This document shows positions 51,513 through 64,000 of a stretch of DNA of 64,000 bases, one piece after another. The first letter of the stretch is position 1. Each line of letters opens with the position of its first letter. The translations under genes were made by a program, and so were the position numbers. The notes under the pieces are model-generated. The model was not told the DNA's origin and did no database searches. It saw nothing but the letters and a program-made list of their open reading frames with translations. Origin of the DNA: Salimicrobium halophilum (GTDB taxonomy: Bacteria > Bacillota > Bacilli > Bacillales > Halobacillaceae); assembly GCF_900100295.1 (NCBI RefSeq), contig NZ_FNEV01000002.1, positions 310,001-374,000 on the forward strand. Reading direction: 5' to 3'.

Positions 51513-51817
51513 ACGATGATGGGAAGAAAGGTTTAAGGAAGCGTATTTTCAGAGAGTCAGGGTTGCTGGAAGCCTGGCATTACGTCTTAATCCGACATCG
51601 TCCCTGAGTGCTCACACTGAACGGTAAACCCAGTAGGTGGAGCCGGGTGCAGGTCACCCGTTACCAAAAGGAGCAGAACGTTTGCTCTGTGAGGCAAAGC
51701 AGCCGCTTTGCGAACAAGGGTGGTACCGTGGAAAGCATAACCTTTTCGCCCCTTTTTCCGAAATGACTCCAGGCGTTGGTCCGGGGAAGTATCGGAGAGG
51801 GATGGAAAGGTTTTTTT
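51513..51817 (+). promoter_or_regulatory. T-box riboswitch of the ilv-leu operon
   Basis: Stem I base ACGATG (51513-51518) pairs with CATCGT (51596-51601), and AGAGAG...GGTTGCTGGAAG gives the stem I apical motifs. The T-box sequence GAACAAGGGTGGTACCGTGG is at 51712-51731, complementary to an uncharged tRNA end. The terminator AACCTTTTC...GGAAAGGTT with seven T residues ends at 51817. The specifier triplet is not clear: CTT (Leu) and ATC (Ile) both lie near the expected place. Confidence 0.93.
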
Positions 51818-51866
51818 GTTGATAAAAAATAGATGAAATATTAAGAACGACAGGAGGATGATGAAC

Positions 51867-53593
51867 ATGAGAGCCAGTGCAGAGCCGAAACCGAAACAGG
51901 AGGCGGAACCGATTGTGAAGACAGGTGCAGATCTATTGGTGGAGGCGTTGATCAGTCAGAAAGTGGAAACGATCTTCGGTTATCCGGGAGGTGCTGTTCT
52001 TCCGATCTATGATGCCTTGTACCGCGCCAAGGGAAGCTTCGATCATGTTCTTCCAAGACATGAACAGGGAGGCATCCATGCTGCAGAAGGGTATGCACGT
52101 GTTTCCAGGAAGCCGGGGGTAGTCATCGGAACATCCGGACCCGGGGCGACGAACCTTATTACCGGTATCGCTGATGCTATGATGGACTCCCTTCCACTCG
52201 TTGTATTCACCGGTCAGGTGGCCAAAAGCGTAATCGGAACCGACGCTTTCCAGGAATCGGACGTTATGGGAATCACCACACCGATCACAAAACACAACTA
52301 CCAGGTGCAGGACCTCGAAGATTTGCCACGCATTGTTAACGAGGCATTCCACATTGCATCCACCGGGCGTCCGGGACCGGTCGTTGTGGATATCCCGAAA
52401 GATATCTCCTCTACCGTCTATGAAAAGGATGTACAGAGCGAATTTCATCTTCCGGGATATCAACCGACAATCAAACCGAATCCGCTTCAGGTCAACAAAC
52501 TGCGCGAAGCTCTCGTCATTGCCAAGAAACCCGTCGTTCTGACAGGAGCAGGAATCCTTCACGCAGGAGGATCTGATGCGTTGATGAAGTTCGTGGAGAA
52601 TTACGATCTTCCGGTGACTTCTACATTGCTCGGTCTGGGTGCGTTTCCGGGACACCATCACCGCTTCCTCGGGATGGCAGGAATGCACGGCACATACGCC
52701 GCCAACATGGCACTGTATGAATGTGACCTTCTAATCAATATCGGCGCTCGTTTTGATGATCGATTAACAGGGAACCTGAAGCACTTCGCTCCGAATGCGA
52801 GAATTGCTCACATCGATATCGACCCTGCGGAAATCGGGAAAAACGTGACGACGGAAATTCCGATCGTATCGGATGCGAAGAAGGCGATCGAGAAATTGAA
52901 CGATCTCGAACCGGCTACCCTCGATCATCAGGAATGGGTAGATAAACTTGAAAGTAACAAACAGAACTATCCATTGTGGCATAACGATTCGGAAGATGTA
53001 ATTCTGCCACAGTATCTATTAAGGAAAGTACATGAATTTACAGATGGAGAAGCGGTCGTAACGACAGATGTCGGCCAGCACCAGATGTGGGCGGCTCAGT
53101 ACTATACCTTCAATCGGCCGGACCGCTGGGTCACTTCTGGCGGACTTGGTACGATGGGCTTCGGCTTCCCGGCAGCGATCGGAGCACAAATAGCAGAGAA
53201 AGACTCTACCGTCGTGGCTATCGTCGGAGACGGCGGGTTCCAGATGACGATGCAGGAGATGTCGCTCCTTCAGGAACGCGGACTTCCGGTGAAAGTCATC
53301 ATCGTCAACAACCAGGCGCTCGGTATGGTACGGCAGTGGCAAGAGAAATTCTATGACGAACGTTACTCCGAATCGATCATCGATACGCAGCCGAACTTCG
53401 TGAAGATGGCAGAAGCCTACGATTTGAACGGATATAAATTCGAAAGCGTTCAGGAAATCGATGAAAAGCTTGCCGATGTTCTGAATGATGACAAACCGGC
53501 CGTCATCGACTGCCGCGTCGTTCAGCAGGAGAATGTGTATCCGATGATTGCTCCTGGTAAAGGAAGCCATGAAATGATAGGAGTGATGAAGCC

Positions 53594-53597
<4 letters not shown>
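51867..53597 (+). CDS. ilvB: Acetolactate synthase large subunit
   Basis: A 576-residue ThDP/FAD enzyme condensing two pyruvates (or pyruvate and 2-oxobutyrate) in branched-chain amino acid synthesis. Landmarks: [18 protein letters not shown] with the catalytic Glu in [36 protein letters not shown], and the ThDP motif [33 protein letters not shown] 51867 is nine bases from AGGAGG; two earlier ATGs abut that site. Controlled by the upstream T-box. Confidence 0.97.
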
Positions 53598-56692
<3,095 letters not shown>

Positions 56693-56705
56693 GGAGGGGA
56701 CCTTG

Positions 56706-57812
56706 ATGAACAAACATATCGTGTTGTTGCCGGGAGACGGCATCGGAAAAGAGGTAATGAAAGCGGCGAGGCTCACATTAGAGGCTGTCGCGGAGAGGAA
56801 CGGGCATACGTTTACATTTGAAGAGCAGCTGATCGGTGGAGCGGCTATCGACGAGAGAGGTACGCCGCTCCCTGATGAAACAGTGGATGCAGCAGGAAAA
56901 GCGGATGCTGTCCTTCTCGGTGCCGTAGGTGGCCCGAAATGGGACCATCTTCCAGGAGCTGAGCGTCCGGAGAAAGGACTATTAGGCATCCGGAAACAAC
57001 TCGGTCTGTTTGCGAATCTCCGTCCTGTCAAAGGATTCAAACAGCTGCTTCATGCTTCTCCGTTAAAGCAGGAAGTAGTGGAGAACAGTGATTTACTCAT
57101 CGTCCGTGAACTGACAGGTGGTCTGTACTTCGGACGACCGCAGAAACGTACAGAAGATGGAACCGGTGTAGTCGACACCCTTCAATATACCCGAAAAGAG
57201 ATTGAGCGAATCGTCGAACAGGGTTTTGAGAGTGCGAGAAAACGCCGGAAGCAATTGACATCCGTCGACAAAGCGAACGTTCTTGAGTCGAGCCGAATGT
57301 GGAGAGAAGTAGTCGAGGAGAAAAAGGAGAAGTACCCGGACGTGGAAGTCGAGCATATGCTCGTCGATGCAGCTGCTATGAAGCTTGTCACGAACCCTGC
57401 AGCGTTCGACGTCATTGTAACGGAAAACATGTTTGGAGATATTCTGAGTGATGAAGCGAGTGTACTCACAGGATCACTTGGACTGCTTCCTTCTGCAAGT
57501 CTCAGAGAAGACGGTGTAGGCCTGTATGAACCGGTTCACGGATCTGCTCCTGATATCGCGGGAGAAGATAAAGCGAATCCACTGGCGATGATTCTATCGA
57601 CAGCGATGATGCTTAAGCATTCTTTCGACATGGAGAAAGAAGCCGATCATATCGAAAAAGCCGTCCAGGAAGTGCTGGATGCCGGATACCATACCGGGGA
57701 TCTTTCCGTGACGAACGGAACTGTACTCGGATGCGAAGCCATGACTAAGAAAGTGATCGAACAGATCACTTCAGAAGACACAACAGCCAACATTATGCGT
57801 TGCTATACGTGA
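56706..57812 (+). CDS. leuB: 3-isopropylmalate dehydrogenase
   Basis: A 368-residue decarboxylating dehydrogenase using [18 protein letters not shown] opens the protein, [38 protein letters not shown] binds substrate, [12 protein letters not shown] follows, and [26 protein letters not shown] with [13 protein letters not shown] completes the active site. ATG 56706 follows AAGGAGGGG; the TTG one codon earlier is not needed. Confidence 0.97.
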   Translation: MNKHIVLLPGDGIGKEVMKAARLTLEAVAERNGHTFTFEEQLIGGAAIDERGTPLPDETVDAAGKADAVLLGAVGGPKWDHLPGAERPEKGLLGIRKQLGLFANLRPVKGFKQLLHASPLKQEVVENSDLLIVRELTGGLYFGRPQKRTEDGTGVVDTLQYTRKEIERIVEQGFESARKRRKQLTSVDKANVLESSRMWREVVEEKKEKYPDVEVEHMLVDAAAMKLVTNPAAFDVIVTENMFGDILSDEASVLTGSLGLLPSASLREDGVGLYEPVHGSAPDIAGEDKANPLAMILSTAMMLKHSFDMEKEADHIEKAVQEVLDAGYHTGDLSVTNGTVLGCEAMTKKVIEQITSEDTTANIMRCYT

Positions 57813-57831
57813 GGGAAAGGAGAGAACTGGC

Positions 57832-59244
57832 ATGAGTCAACCGAAAACGATCATCGAAAAAATTTGGGATAAACACGTAGTACACCAGGAGGAGGGCAAG
57901 CCGGATCTCCTTTATATCGACCTGCATCTCGTCCATGAGGTCACGTCCCCGCAAGCATTTGAAGGCTTACGGATGGCCGGACGCAGCGTACGCCGTCCGG
58001 AATTGACATTCGCCACAATGGATCACAACGTACCGACGATCCACAGGAATGTGATCAAGGATGCCATCTCCAAAAAGCAGATGGAAACGTTGAAAGAGAA
58101 CTGTGAAGACTTCGGTGTATCCCTTGCTGATATCCATCACCCGGACCAGGGGATCGTCCACGTCATTGGACCCGAGCTGGGGCTTACCCAGCCAGGAAAG
58201 ACGATTGTGTGCGGTGATAGCCATACGTCCACGCACGGGGCATTCGGTGCCCTTGCCTTCGGAATCGGTACGAGTGAAGTGGAGCACGTCCTTTCTACAC
58301 AAACGTTATGGCAGGCTCCGCCGAAAACACTCCAGGTGAAGGTGAATGGAAATCTTCGTACAGGTGTCACAGCTAAAGACCTCATTCTTGCCATCATCGC
58401 AAAGTTCGGTGTCCGTTTCGGCACGGGCTATGTTATGGAGTATACGGGAGAGGCGATCCGCAACCTTTCCATGGAAGAAAGGATGACGATCTGTAACATG
58501 TCCATCGAAGCCGGGGCACGCGCCGGTTTGATTAGCCCTGATGAGAAAACGGTGGATTTCGTGGAAGGACGTCGTCACGCTCCTGAGGGGGAAGACTTCG
58601 AACGGGCGAAAGAAGAATGGCTGGCGCTCGCTACAGACGAAGGAGCGACGTACGACTCTACCGTGGAAATCAATGCAGACGAAATTGAACCGCAGGTCTC
58701 CTGGGGAACGAACCCTTCCCAGTGTGTACCAGTATCTGCGACGGTACCGGATCCTGAAGAAGTCGAAGAAGATGCGGACGGCGTCCGTCGTGCTCTTGAG
58801 TACATGGGTCTTAAGCCGAACCAGTCAATCGAATCGATTGAACTGCAGCACGTATTCATCGGTTCCTGTACGAACTCCCGGGTTGCTGACTTGAGAAAAG
58901 CGGCAAGCATCATCGAGGGGCGTAAAGTACACGAAGGCATCCGTGCCATGGTCGTTCCCGGTTCCTTTACGGTGAAAAAGGAAGCAGAAGAAGAAGGATT
59001 GGATAAAATCTTTACAGACGCCGGCTTCGAATGGCGCTCTGCAGGTTGCAGTATGTGTCTCGGGATGAACGACGATATCGTTCCACCAGGCGAGCACTGT
59101 GCCTCCACATCCAACCGTAACTTCGAAGGCCGTCAGGGGAATGGGGCAAGGACCCATCTCGTCAGTCCTGAAATGGCTGCAGCAGCAGCGATCGAAGGAC
59201 ACTTCGTCGATGTAAGAAAATACGACCAGCTGGTGAAGGGGTGA
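57832..59244 (+). CDS. leuC: 3-isopropylmalate dehydratase large subunit
   Basis: A 470-residue aconitase-type subunit carrying a 4Fe-4S cluster. Family blocks are [51 protein letters not shown] and the cluster cysteines in [10 protein letters not shown] and [11 protein letters not shown]. It works with LeuD, whose gene starts four bases later. GAAAGGAGAG precedes the ATG. Confidence 0.97.
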   Translation: MSQPKTIIEKIWDKHVVHQEEGKPDLLYIDLHLVHEVTSPQAFEGLRMAGRSVRRPELTFATMDHNVPTIHRNVIKDAISKKQMETLKENCEDFGVSLADIHHPDQGIVHVIGPELGLTQPGKTIVCGDSHTSTHGAFGALAFGIGTSEVEHVLSTQTLWQAPPKTLQVKVNGNLRTGVTAKDLILAIIAKFGVRFGTGYVMEYTGEAIRNLSMEERMTICNMSIEAGARAGLISPDEKTVDFVEGRRHAPEGEDFERAKEEWLALATDEGATYDSTVEINADEIEPQVSWGTNPSQCVPVSATVPDPEEVEEDADGVRRALEYMGLKPNQSIESIELQHVFIGSCTNSRVADLRKAASIIEGRKVHEGIRAMVVPGSFTVKKEAEEEGLDKIFTDAGFEWRSAGCSMCLGMNDDIVPPGEHCASTSNRNFEGRQGNGARTHLVSPEMAAAAAIEGHFVDVRKYDQLVKG

Positions 59245-59248
59245 GAAC

Positions 59249-59833
59249 ATGGAAGCATTCGTAAAACACACGGGTCTTGTCTACCCGTTGAACCGTTCGA
59301 ATATCGATACCGATCAGATCATTCCGAAGCAGTTCCTGAAGCGGATTGAACGGAAAGGTTTTGGGAAATTTCTTTTTTATAACTGGCGTTACGATGATGA
59401 TGGGAATCTTCGTGAAGACTTTTCATTGAATTACCCGGAGTATGATAACGCGTCTATCATGGTGGCTGGAGAGAATTTCGGCTGCGGTTCCTCAAGGGAA
59501 CACGCGCCGTGGGCGATCCAGGATTACGGCTTCCGCGTCGTCATCGCACCCAGCTTCGCTGACATTTTCTACAGCAACTGTTTCAAAAACGGGATTCTTC
59601 CTGTACCACTTGCGGAAGAAGAAGTGCAGCAGATCATCGAACATGCGGAGAAAGAACAGTATCATATAACTGTCGATCTAGAGAGCCAGGAAGTCTATGC
59701 TGAAGACGGCTGGTCGGCATCCTTTGAAATCAGTGAGTATCACAAAAACATGCTGTTGAACGGGTGGGATGAAATCTCTGTCACGTTGACATATGAAGAT
59801 GCCATCACCGCTTTCGAACAGAATAAAGCTTAA
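59249..59833 (+). CDS. leuD: 3-isopropylmalate dehydratase small subunit
   Basis: A 194-residue swivel-domain subunit partnering LeuC. NIDTDQIIPKQFLKRIERKGFGKFLFYNWRYD and GENFGCGSSREHAPWAIQDYGFRVVIAPSFADIFYSNCFKNGILPV are the LeuD signature. Last gene of the ilv-leu operon, followed by a terminator. Confidence 0.97.
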   Translation: MEAFVKHTGLVYPLNRSNIDTDQIIPKQFLKRIERKGFGKFLFYNWRYDDDGNLREDFSLNYPEYDNASIMVAGENFGCGSSREHAPWAIQDYGFRVVIAPSFADIFYSNCFKNGILPVPLAEEEVQQIIEHAEKEQYHITVDLESQEVYAEDGWSASFEISEYHKNMLLNGWDEISVTLTYEDAITAFEQNKA

Positions 59834-59837
59834 CGGG

Positions 59838-59873
59838 AAGAACTCTCCTTTTCCAGGGAGGGTTCTTTATTTT
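59838..59873 (+). terminator. Intrinsic terminator of the ilv-leu operon
   Basis: AAGAACTCTCC pairs with GGGAGGGTTCTT (with mismatch), followed by TATTTT. Confidence 0.8.
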
Positions 59874-59896
59874 GGAAAAATAATCTTTCTAATAAT

Positions 59897-59965
59897 TGAG
59901 AATAATTTTCATTGACTTTCTCTTCCGTTTTTCGTACGATAGATTAAGAATGAGAATGCTTATCA
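59897..59965 (+). promoter_or_regulatory. Iron-regulated promoter with two Fur boxes
   Basis: TGAGAAT-A-ATTTTCA (59897-59911) and TGAGAAT-G-CTTATCA (59951-59965) both fit the 7-1-7 Fur pattern. Between them are TTGACT (59912-59917), a 17-base spacer and TACGAT (59935-59940). Fur with iron should shut this promoter. Confidence 0.85.
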
Positions 59966-59992
59966 ATTACATAAAATGGAGGAGAGAGACAT

Positions 59993-61024
59993 ATGAGAAA
60001 GACTTGGCTATTCATGATTGTCGCCCTATTTGCTGTAGTTCTTGCAGCGTGTGGAGGCAACGAAGATCAGGAAACAGAAGAAGGAACGGATGAGAACGGA
60101 TCCGCAGAAGAAACGGAAAGTGATAGTTCCGGAGATACACGCAGTGTAACCATCGAAGATGCTACAGGAGAAAAGACGATCGAAGGTACCCCTGAAAAGG
60201 TCGTCGTCCTGGAGTGGACGTATGCGGAATATCTTCAGGCTCTTGATATGCAGCCTGCCGGTGTTGCTGATAAAGAAGGCTTCGGAAATTGGGTGGATAC
60301 AGGCATTGAACTCGGTGAAGAGGTAGAAGACGTCGGGACACGTCAGGAGCCGAACCTCGAAGCGATTTCGCGTCTCGATCCTGATCTGATTGTCGGTGTA
60401 CAGTTCCGTCATGAAGGAATCCAGGATCAGTTGGAAGAGATCGCCCCTACCGTCATGTTCGCTCCATATTCGGAAGAGAGTGCCCAGGATCAGATGGCAG
60501 CAATGAAATCCGAATTCAACACGATGGGACAGATTCTAGGGAAAGAAGATATGGTAAGTGAGCGTCTGGATGAGATGGAGAATCATTTCGCCAGCGAACA
60601 GGAACGCTTAGAAGAAGCGGGCGTCCAGGATATCAATTATGTGATGACCCAAGCGTTCACATCTCAGAATACACCTACCCTGCGTCTGTTTACGGATAAT
60701 TCGATGGTTGCGAAAATCATGGGCAACTTGGGACTGGAAAACGCCCACTCCTCAGAAGAACTTCAGATTTACGGATATACACAAACAACGGTAGAGACGT
60801 TGCAGAACTACCAGGATGCTCATTTCTACTATATTGTACAGGAAGAGGATAACATCTTCTCCAATCAATTAGCCGGGAATCCGGTCTGGGAAGAGCTGAA
60901 CTTCGTACAGGAAGGTCGTACGTATCAGATGCCGGGAGATACATGGACATTCGGCGGTCCGATTTCTGCTGAAAAATTGGCGACGCAAGTCGTTGATGCT
61001 ACAATTGAAGGAAATCAGGAATAA
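59993..61024 (+). CDS. Siderophore/iron-complex-binding lipoprotein (FecB/FhuD type)
   Basis: A 343-residue substrate-binding lipoprotein: signal peptide, lipobox LAAC, acidic linker (about 20-45), then a type III helical-backbone binding domain. Blocks VVVLEWTYAEYLQALDMQPAGVAD and EPNLEAISRLDPDLIVGVQFRHEG are typical. It is close to citrate/hydroxamate-type binding proteins, but the ligand is unproven. Two Fur boxes flank its promoter. GGAGGAGAG precedes the ATG. The fused FecCD permease follows. Confidence 0.92.
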   Translation: MRKTWLFMIVALFAVVLAACGGNEDQETEEGTDENGSAEETESDSSGDTRSVTIEDATGEKTIEGTPEKVVVLEWTYAEYLQALDMQPAGVADKEGFGNWVDTGIELGEEVEDVGTRQEPNLEAISRLDPDLIVGVQFRHEGIQDQLEEIAPTVMFAPYSEESAQDQMAAMKSEFNTMGQILGKEDMVSERLDEMENHFASEQERLEEAGVQDINYVMTQAFTSQNTPTLRLFTDNSMVAKIMGNLGLENAHSSEELQIYGYTQTTVETLQNYQDAHFYYIVQEEDNIFSNQLAGNPVWEELNFVQEGRTYQMPGDTWTFGGPISAEKLATQVVDATIEGNQE

Positions 61025-61036
61025 GTAAGCAGGTAA

Positions 61037-61063
61037 GGCGCGCAGGTTGTTGCGCGTCTTTCT
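61037..61063 (+). terminator. Attenuator-like hairpin between binding protein and permease
   Basis: CGCGCA-GGTTGT-TGCGCG stem followed by TCTTTCT. It may reduce permease relative to binding-protein expression. Confidence 0.5.
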
Positions 61064-61089
61064 GCTGATTCATGAAGGAATGAAGCTAT

Positions 61090-63114
61090 ATGCAATTCGA
61101 TTGGAAAACAGTATGGAAGACCTCGCTCACATTCGGGGGAGGGCTTCTTTTTCTCTTTTTACTTACATGGATACATATAAATCAGGGGAATGTGTCGATT
61201 CCGGTGATGACGGTATTGGAGGCTGTGTTCTTCCCTGAAGATACCCTTGAACATCATACCGTACGCATACTCCGGATGCCGAGGGCTATGATGGGGATCG
61301 TCGCAGGGGGAGCGCTGGCTGCCTCCGGGGTCATATTGCAGACCGTAACGAAGAACCCGTTATCTTCGGCGAGTACGCTGGGGATCCATTCCGGAACATA
61401 CTTCGCCGTCGTCGTGACGACGATCTTTTTTCCGTTCGCTCTCTTTCTGAACGGAATCGTCACTGCATTCATCGGCGGGGTGGTCACCTTCCTTATCGTA
61501 TACATTCTTTCTGGAGCAGGGAATGCGACACCTGTACGTATGGTGCTTGCAGGAATGATTGTCACATTTCTATTCTCATCCCTCACAAGTGTTCTGCAGA
61601 TCTTTTATGAGAATGAAACGCAAGGGTTGTTCTTATGGGGATCAGGGACACTTGTCCAGAATAATTGGGACGGGGTACAGTTCGCACTCCCTGTGGTGGC
61701 TATCGCTTTTCTTATCGCTTTGGGGTATGCCAGGAAGCTTGATACATTGACGCTCGGCGATGAAGTGGCTACGGCTCTCGGTCAAAACGTCCGCTCCGTA
61801 AAGTTCATAACCATCATCGTAAGTGTGCTGCTCACATCCGTGACCGTAAGTGTCGTAGGACCAATCGGGTTCATAGGTCTCGTGGCTCCGCATATCATCA
61901 AACTCATCGGCTTCCGCTCCCATTTCACCCTTCTATTAGGTTCATTTTTGTGGGGAGCGAATGTCCTGTTGATGGCAGACGTGCTAGCTCGGATCATCGA
62001 CCCCTCTTTTTCGGAATTACCAGTCGGTGCCATCACTGCTTTGATAGGAGCACCATGGCTCATCTGGCTTGTCCTTCGCATGAAAGCCGGTGGTGCTTCG
62101 GATGGAGGAGCGGTGATGGCAGGTTCGTCTCTTGTCCAGATACGGCTTCGTGTTCTTTTACCGATCTTTGCAGGTCTTGTCCTGCTGACGGTATTCGTGA
62201 GTATGTCTACGGGCAACTATGGGTTCGAACCCGGGCAGACATTTGCTGTCTTTCAAGGAACAGCCGAATCCTTCATCCAGACCTTTATCTTGGAACTCAG
62301 ACTCCCTCGTGCGATTGTCGCTTTCACCAGTGGGGCGATATTGGCTGTCAGTGGCTTGATCTTTCAAGGGGTGCTAAGGAACCCGCTAGCTGACCCTTCT
62401 GTTATAGGAATCACCTCAGGGGCAGGCGTAGGGGCGTTGCTTACGATGTACGTCTTTTCCGTTTCTGCTGCCTGGATTCCTGTCGGAGCAATGGTCGGAG
62501 CGATCGTCTTTTTCTTCATCGTTATGATCCTCGGTGCTAAAATGGACTTTCAGCCGACGATGCTCGCTCTCTTAGGGATAGGTGTAAGTGCATTCGGACA
62601 GGCAATCATCCAGATTCTTGTCGTCCGTGCCGACATGGGCGTGGCATCTGCACTCACGTGGCTATCAGGTACGACGTATGCCAAAGGGTATGGAGAATTG
62701 TTCACCTACCTCGTCTGGCCGGTGTTGTTATTTATTCCGGTTTTGTTTTTCTATATCAAAACGCTGGATGTTCTTGGGCTTGGCGATGATACGGCAAAAG
62801 GACTCGGTCTGAACGTACGCTCGGTGCGCTTCCAGATGGCATTGATTGCGACACTTCTTGCGGCAAGCAGTGTGGCAGCGGTCGGGTCTATCGGTTTCAT
62901 CGGCCTGATCGCTCCTCATGCCGCAAGACTTTTCGTCGGTACCGTCAATCAGCGTCTGCTCCCGGTGGCGATGATGATCGGAGGGCTGCTTCTCGTCGTA
63001 GCGGATCTTTTCAGCCGGACGCTTCTCGCACCTGCGGAGATTCCTTCGGGGATTCTTGTCGCCGTCATCGGAGCCCCGTACTTTCTATGGCTGATGAAGC
63101 GGAGAGCCGCATGA
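61090..63114 (+). CDS. Double-length FecCD iron-siderophore permease (FhuB-like fusion)
   Basis: A 674-residue membrane protein made of two fused FecCD domains of about 335 residues each, with about 20 membrane segments. Each half has RMPRAMMGIVAGGALAASG- or RLPRAIVAFTSGAILAVSG-type openings and a late GPIGFIGLVAPHI or GSIGFIGLIAPHA coupling motif. Most Bacillus systems use two separate permeases; the fused form is the FhuB layout. No ATPase gene follows; dapF starts 59 bases on, so the energising ATPase must be encoded elsewhere. The ribosome site is weak (AGGAATGAAG). Confidence 0.93.
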   Translation: MQFDWKTVWKTSLTFGGGLLFLFLLTWIHINQGNVSIPVMTVLEAVFFPEDTLEHHTVRILRMPRAMMGIVAGGALAASGVILQTVTKNPLSSASTLGIHSGTYFAVVVTTIFFPFALFLNGIVTAFIGGVVTFLIVYILSGAGNATPVRMVLAGMIVTFLFSSLTSVLQIFYENETQGLFLWGSGTLVQNNWDGVQFALPVVAIAFLIALGYARKLDTLTLGDEVATALGQNVRSVKFITIIVSVLLTSVTVSVVGPIGFIGLVAPHIIKLIGFRSHFTLLLGSFLWGANVLLMADVLARIIDPSFSELPVGAITALIGAPWLIWLVLRMKAGGASDGGAVMAGSSLVQIRLRVLLPIFAGLVLLTVFVSMSTGNYGFEPGQTFAVFQGTAESFIQTFILELRLPRAIVAFTSGAILAVSGLIFQGVLRNPLADPSVIGITSGAGVGALLTMYVFSVSAAWIPVGAMVGAIVFFFIVMILGAKMDFQPTMLALLGIGVSAFGQAIIQILVVRADMGVASALTWLSGTTYAKGYGELFTYLVWPVLLFIPVLFFYIKTLDVLGLGDDTAKGLGLNVRSVRFQMALIATLLAASSVAAVGSIGFIGLIAPHAARLFVGTVNQRLLPVAMMIGGLLLVVADLFSRTLLAPAEIPSGILVAVIGAPYFLWLMKRRAA

Positions 63115-63173
63115 GTATGGTATGATGAGACAAAATGTAGTTATAAAACTCGGAAGTAGGAGTGGTGTCACGA

Positions 63174-64000
63174 ATGAAGATTCCATATATCAAAGGACAT
63201 GGATCGGATAACGATTTTATTATGATTGATGAACGTAAGCTCGAGGAGACACTTTCGGATGATGATAGAAGAGAGATGGCCCTTCTGCTGTCCGATCGTC
63301 TCGAAGGAGTAGGGTCCGACGGGATACTGTTCATCCTTTCCAGTGAAAAAGCCACCGCACGCATGCGCATGTTCAACTCGGATGGCACCGAGGCGGAAAT
63401 GTGCGGGAATGGACTCAGGTTAGTCGCCCGTTATGTAATAGAGGAAACGGGAGAAGACAAAGTGGATATCGAGACGGAAAAAGCGGTACTCGATGTGGAG
63501 AGAGTAGAGGAGATCTACGAAGGAATCGATACGTTCTCTGTAGCGATTGAACCGGTTTCCTTCCGAACAGATACACTTCCGATGACCTGGAACGAGGAAG
63601 AAGCCAGGGAAGTGGAGATCAGTGCTCTTACCGAAGATCAGACATTCACTGCTTTAAGCGTTCCGAATCCCCATGTCGTTTCTGTTCTTGATGATTACGA
63701 AGAAAAGGAGCTTGAAAGAATCGGGGAACTGGCGAATAATCTGCCTGACGTTTTTCCGAACGGCGTAAATGTAAGCTTTGTGAAACCGGTCAGGAAAAAC
63801 GAAATCTTCGTCCAGACGTATGAACGTGGTGTGGGGCTCACCAATGCTTGCGGGACGGCCATGTCCGCTTCGAGCATCGTTTCTGTCCTTGTAGCTGGGA
63901 ATGATTTGAAAACCCCGATCACGGTGATGAACAAAGGCGGGATGGTCCAATGCGTCGTTCATAAGAATGATGATTACCGTGTAGAGCTTCGGGGAAATGC
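63174..64000 (+). CDS. dapF: Diaminopimelate epimerase, C-terminus beyond the window
   Basis: The first 275 codons of a cofactor-independent epimerase that interconverts LL- and meso-diaminopimelate for lysine and cell wall synthesis. The two catalytic cysteines are Cys77 in AEMCGNGLR and Cys226 in TNACGTA; VPNPHVV is the third landmark. The opening KGHGSDNDFIMID is more like the longer DapF of lactobacilli and staphylococci than B. subtilis YutL. AGTAGGAG lies about 11 bases before the ATG. The frame is open to the window edge. Confidence 0.9.
   Translation, partial: MKIPYIKGHGSDNDFIMIDERKLEETLSDDDRREMALLLSDRLEGVGSDGILFILSSEKATARMRMFNSDGTEAEMCGNGLRLVARYVIEETGEDKVDIETEKAVLDVERVEEIYEGIDTFSVAIEPVSFRTDTLPMTWNEEEAREVEISALTEDQTFTALSVPNPHVVSVLDDYEEKELERIGELANNLPDVFPNGVNVSFVKPVRKNEIFVQTYERGVGLTNACGTAMSASSIVSVLVAGNDLKTPITVMNKGGMVQCVVHKNDDYRVELRGN

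Noticed and set aside
51570-51600. Firm assignment of the T-box specifier codon
   Set aside because: Two alternative pairings of stem I leave either CTT or ATC in the specifier position; by eye I cannot decide.
63174-64000. Histidine racemase of a staphylopine-type metallophore pathway (CntK-like)
   Set aside because: The sequence keeps typical DapF motifs (MCGNGLR, NPH, ACGTA), and no nicotianamine-synthase-like gene is visible before the window ends.

Overview
The window looks like chromosome of a moderately halophilic, low-to-mid-GC member of the Bacillaceae (Halobacillus, Virgibacillus or Salimicrobium-like; this placement is inference). The reasons are a complete ectABC ectoine operon, Bacillus-type gene orders (T-box-led ilvB-ilvH-ilvC-leuABCD, lutABC with lutR, UidA/UxaC/UxuB-type hexuronate genes), strong AGGAGG ribosome sites, CcpA cre sites, Fur boxes and U-rich intrinsic terminators. 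I see no rRNA, tRNA, phage, insertion-sequence transposase or CRISPR array.

Layout. 1-5.7 kb: sortase-like lipoprotein, small membrane proteins, two acetyltransferases, a LytTR regulator with its DUF3021 membrane partner, and a TelA-family protein with an unidentified partner. 5.7-6.3 kb: three tandem 183-bp repeats. 6.4-12.8 kb: alkyladenine glycosylase, an ABC importer of the sulfonate/nitrate/thiamine-precursor type, acetyltransferases, a DUF202 protein and a nitronate monooxygenase-like enzyme. 12.8-13.3 kb: two families of intergenic repeats. 13.4-20 kb: YitT-type membrane protein, a Baeyer-Villiger monooxygenase with an esterase, UspA, a SulP transporter, an excisionase-like DNA-binding protein and a SET-domain protein.

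20-35.1 kb is the most interesting part. A divergent ROK regulator faces an operon for glucuronide use (uxaC, uxuB-type SDR, GPH symporter, uidA). A second operon follows with the same promoter and operator design. It encodes 6-phosphogluconate dehydrogenase, gluconokinase, a divergent LarA-family protein, a nickel permease, and all makers of the nickel-pincer cofactor (LarB, LarC in two separately encoded halves, LarE). Mannonate dehydratase, KDG kinase and KDPG aldolase are absent from both. The simplest reading is a nickel-dependent shortcut: glucuronide > glucuronate > fructuronate > mannonate > gluconate (LarA-like 2-epimerase) > 6-phosphogluconate > ribulose 5-phosphate.

35.2-47.1 kb: ferredoxin, a branched-chain aminotransferase, DUF4870 protein, two SDRs, a sugar dehydrogenase-like lipoprotein, a FUSC-like membrane protein, and lutR-lutABC for L-lactate oxidation, with two more repeat arrays in between. 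47.1-49.4 kb: ectABC on the minus strand. 49.7-59.9 kb: a PH-domain protein, a possible leader RNA, a second aminotransferase and the T-box-controlled ilv-leu operon. 59.9-64 kb: a Fur-box-flanked siderophore-binding lipoprotein, a double-length FecCD permease and the start of dapF.

Intergenic structure is unusually rich. At least five complete copies (plus partial ones) of a hairpin element share fixed sequence blocks around helices whose two arms change together, which suggests a structured RNA or mobile hairpin family that I do not recognise.
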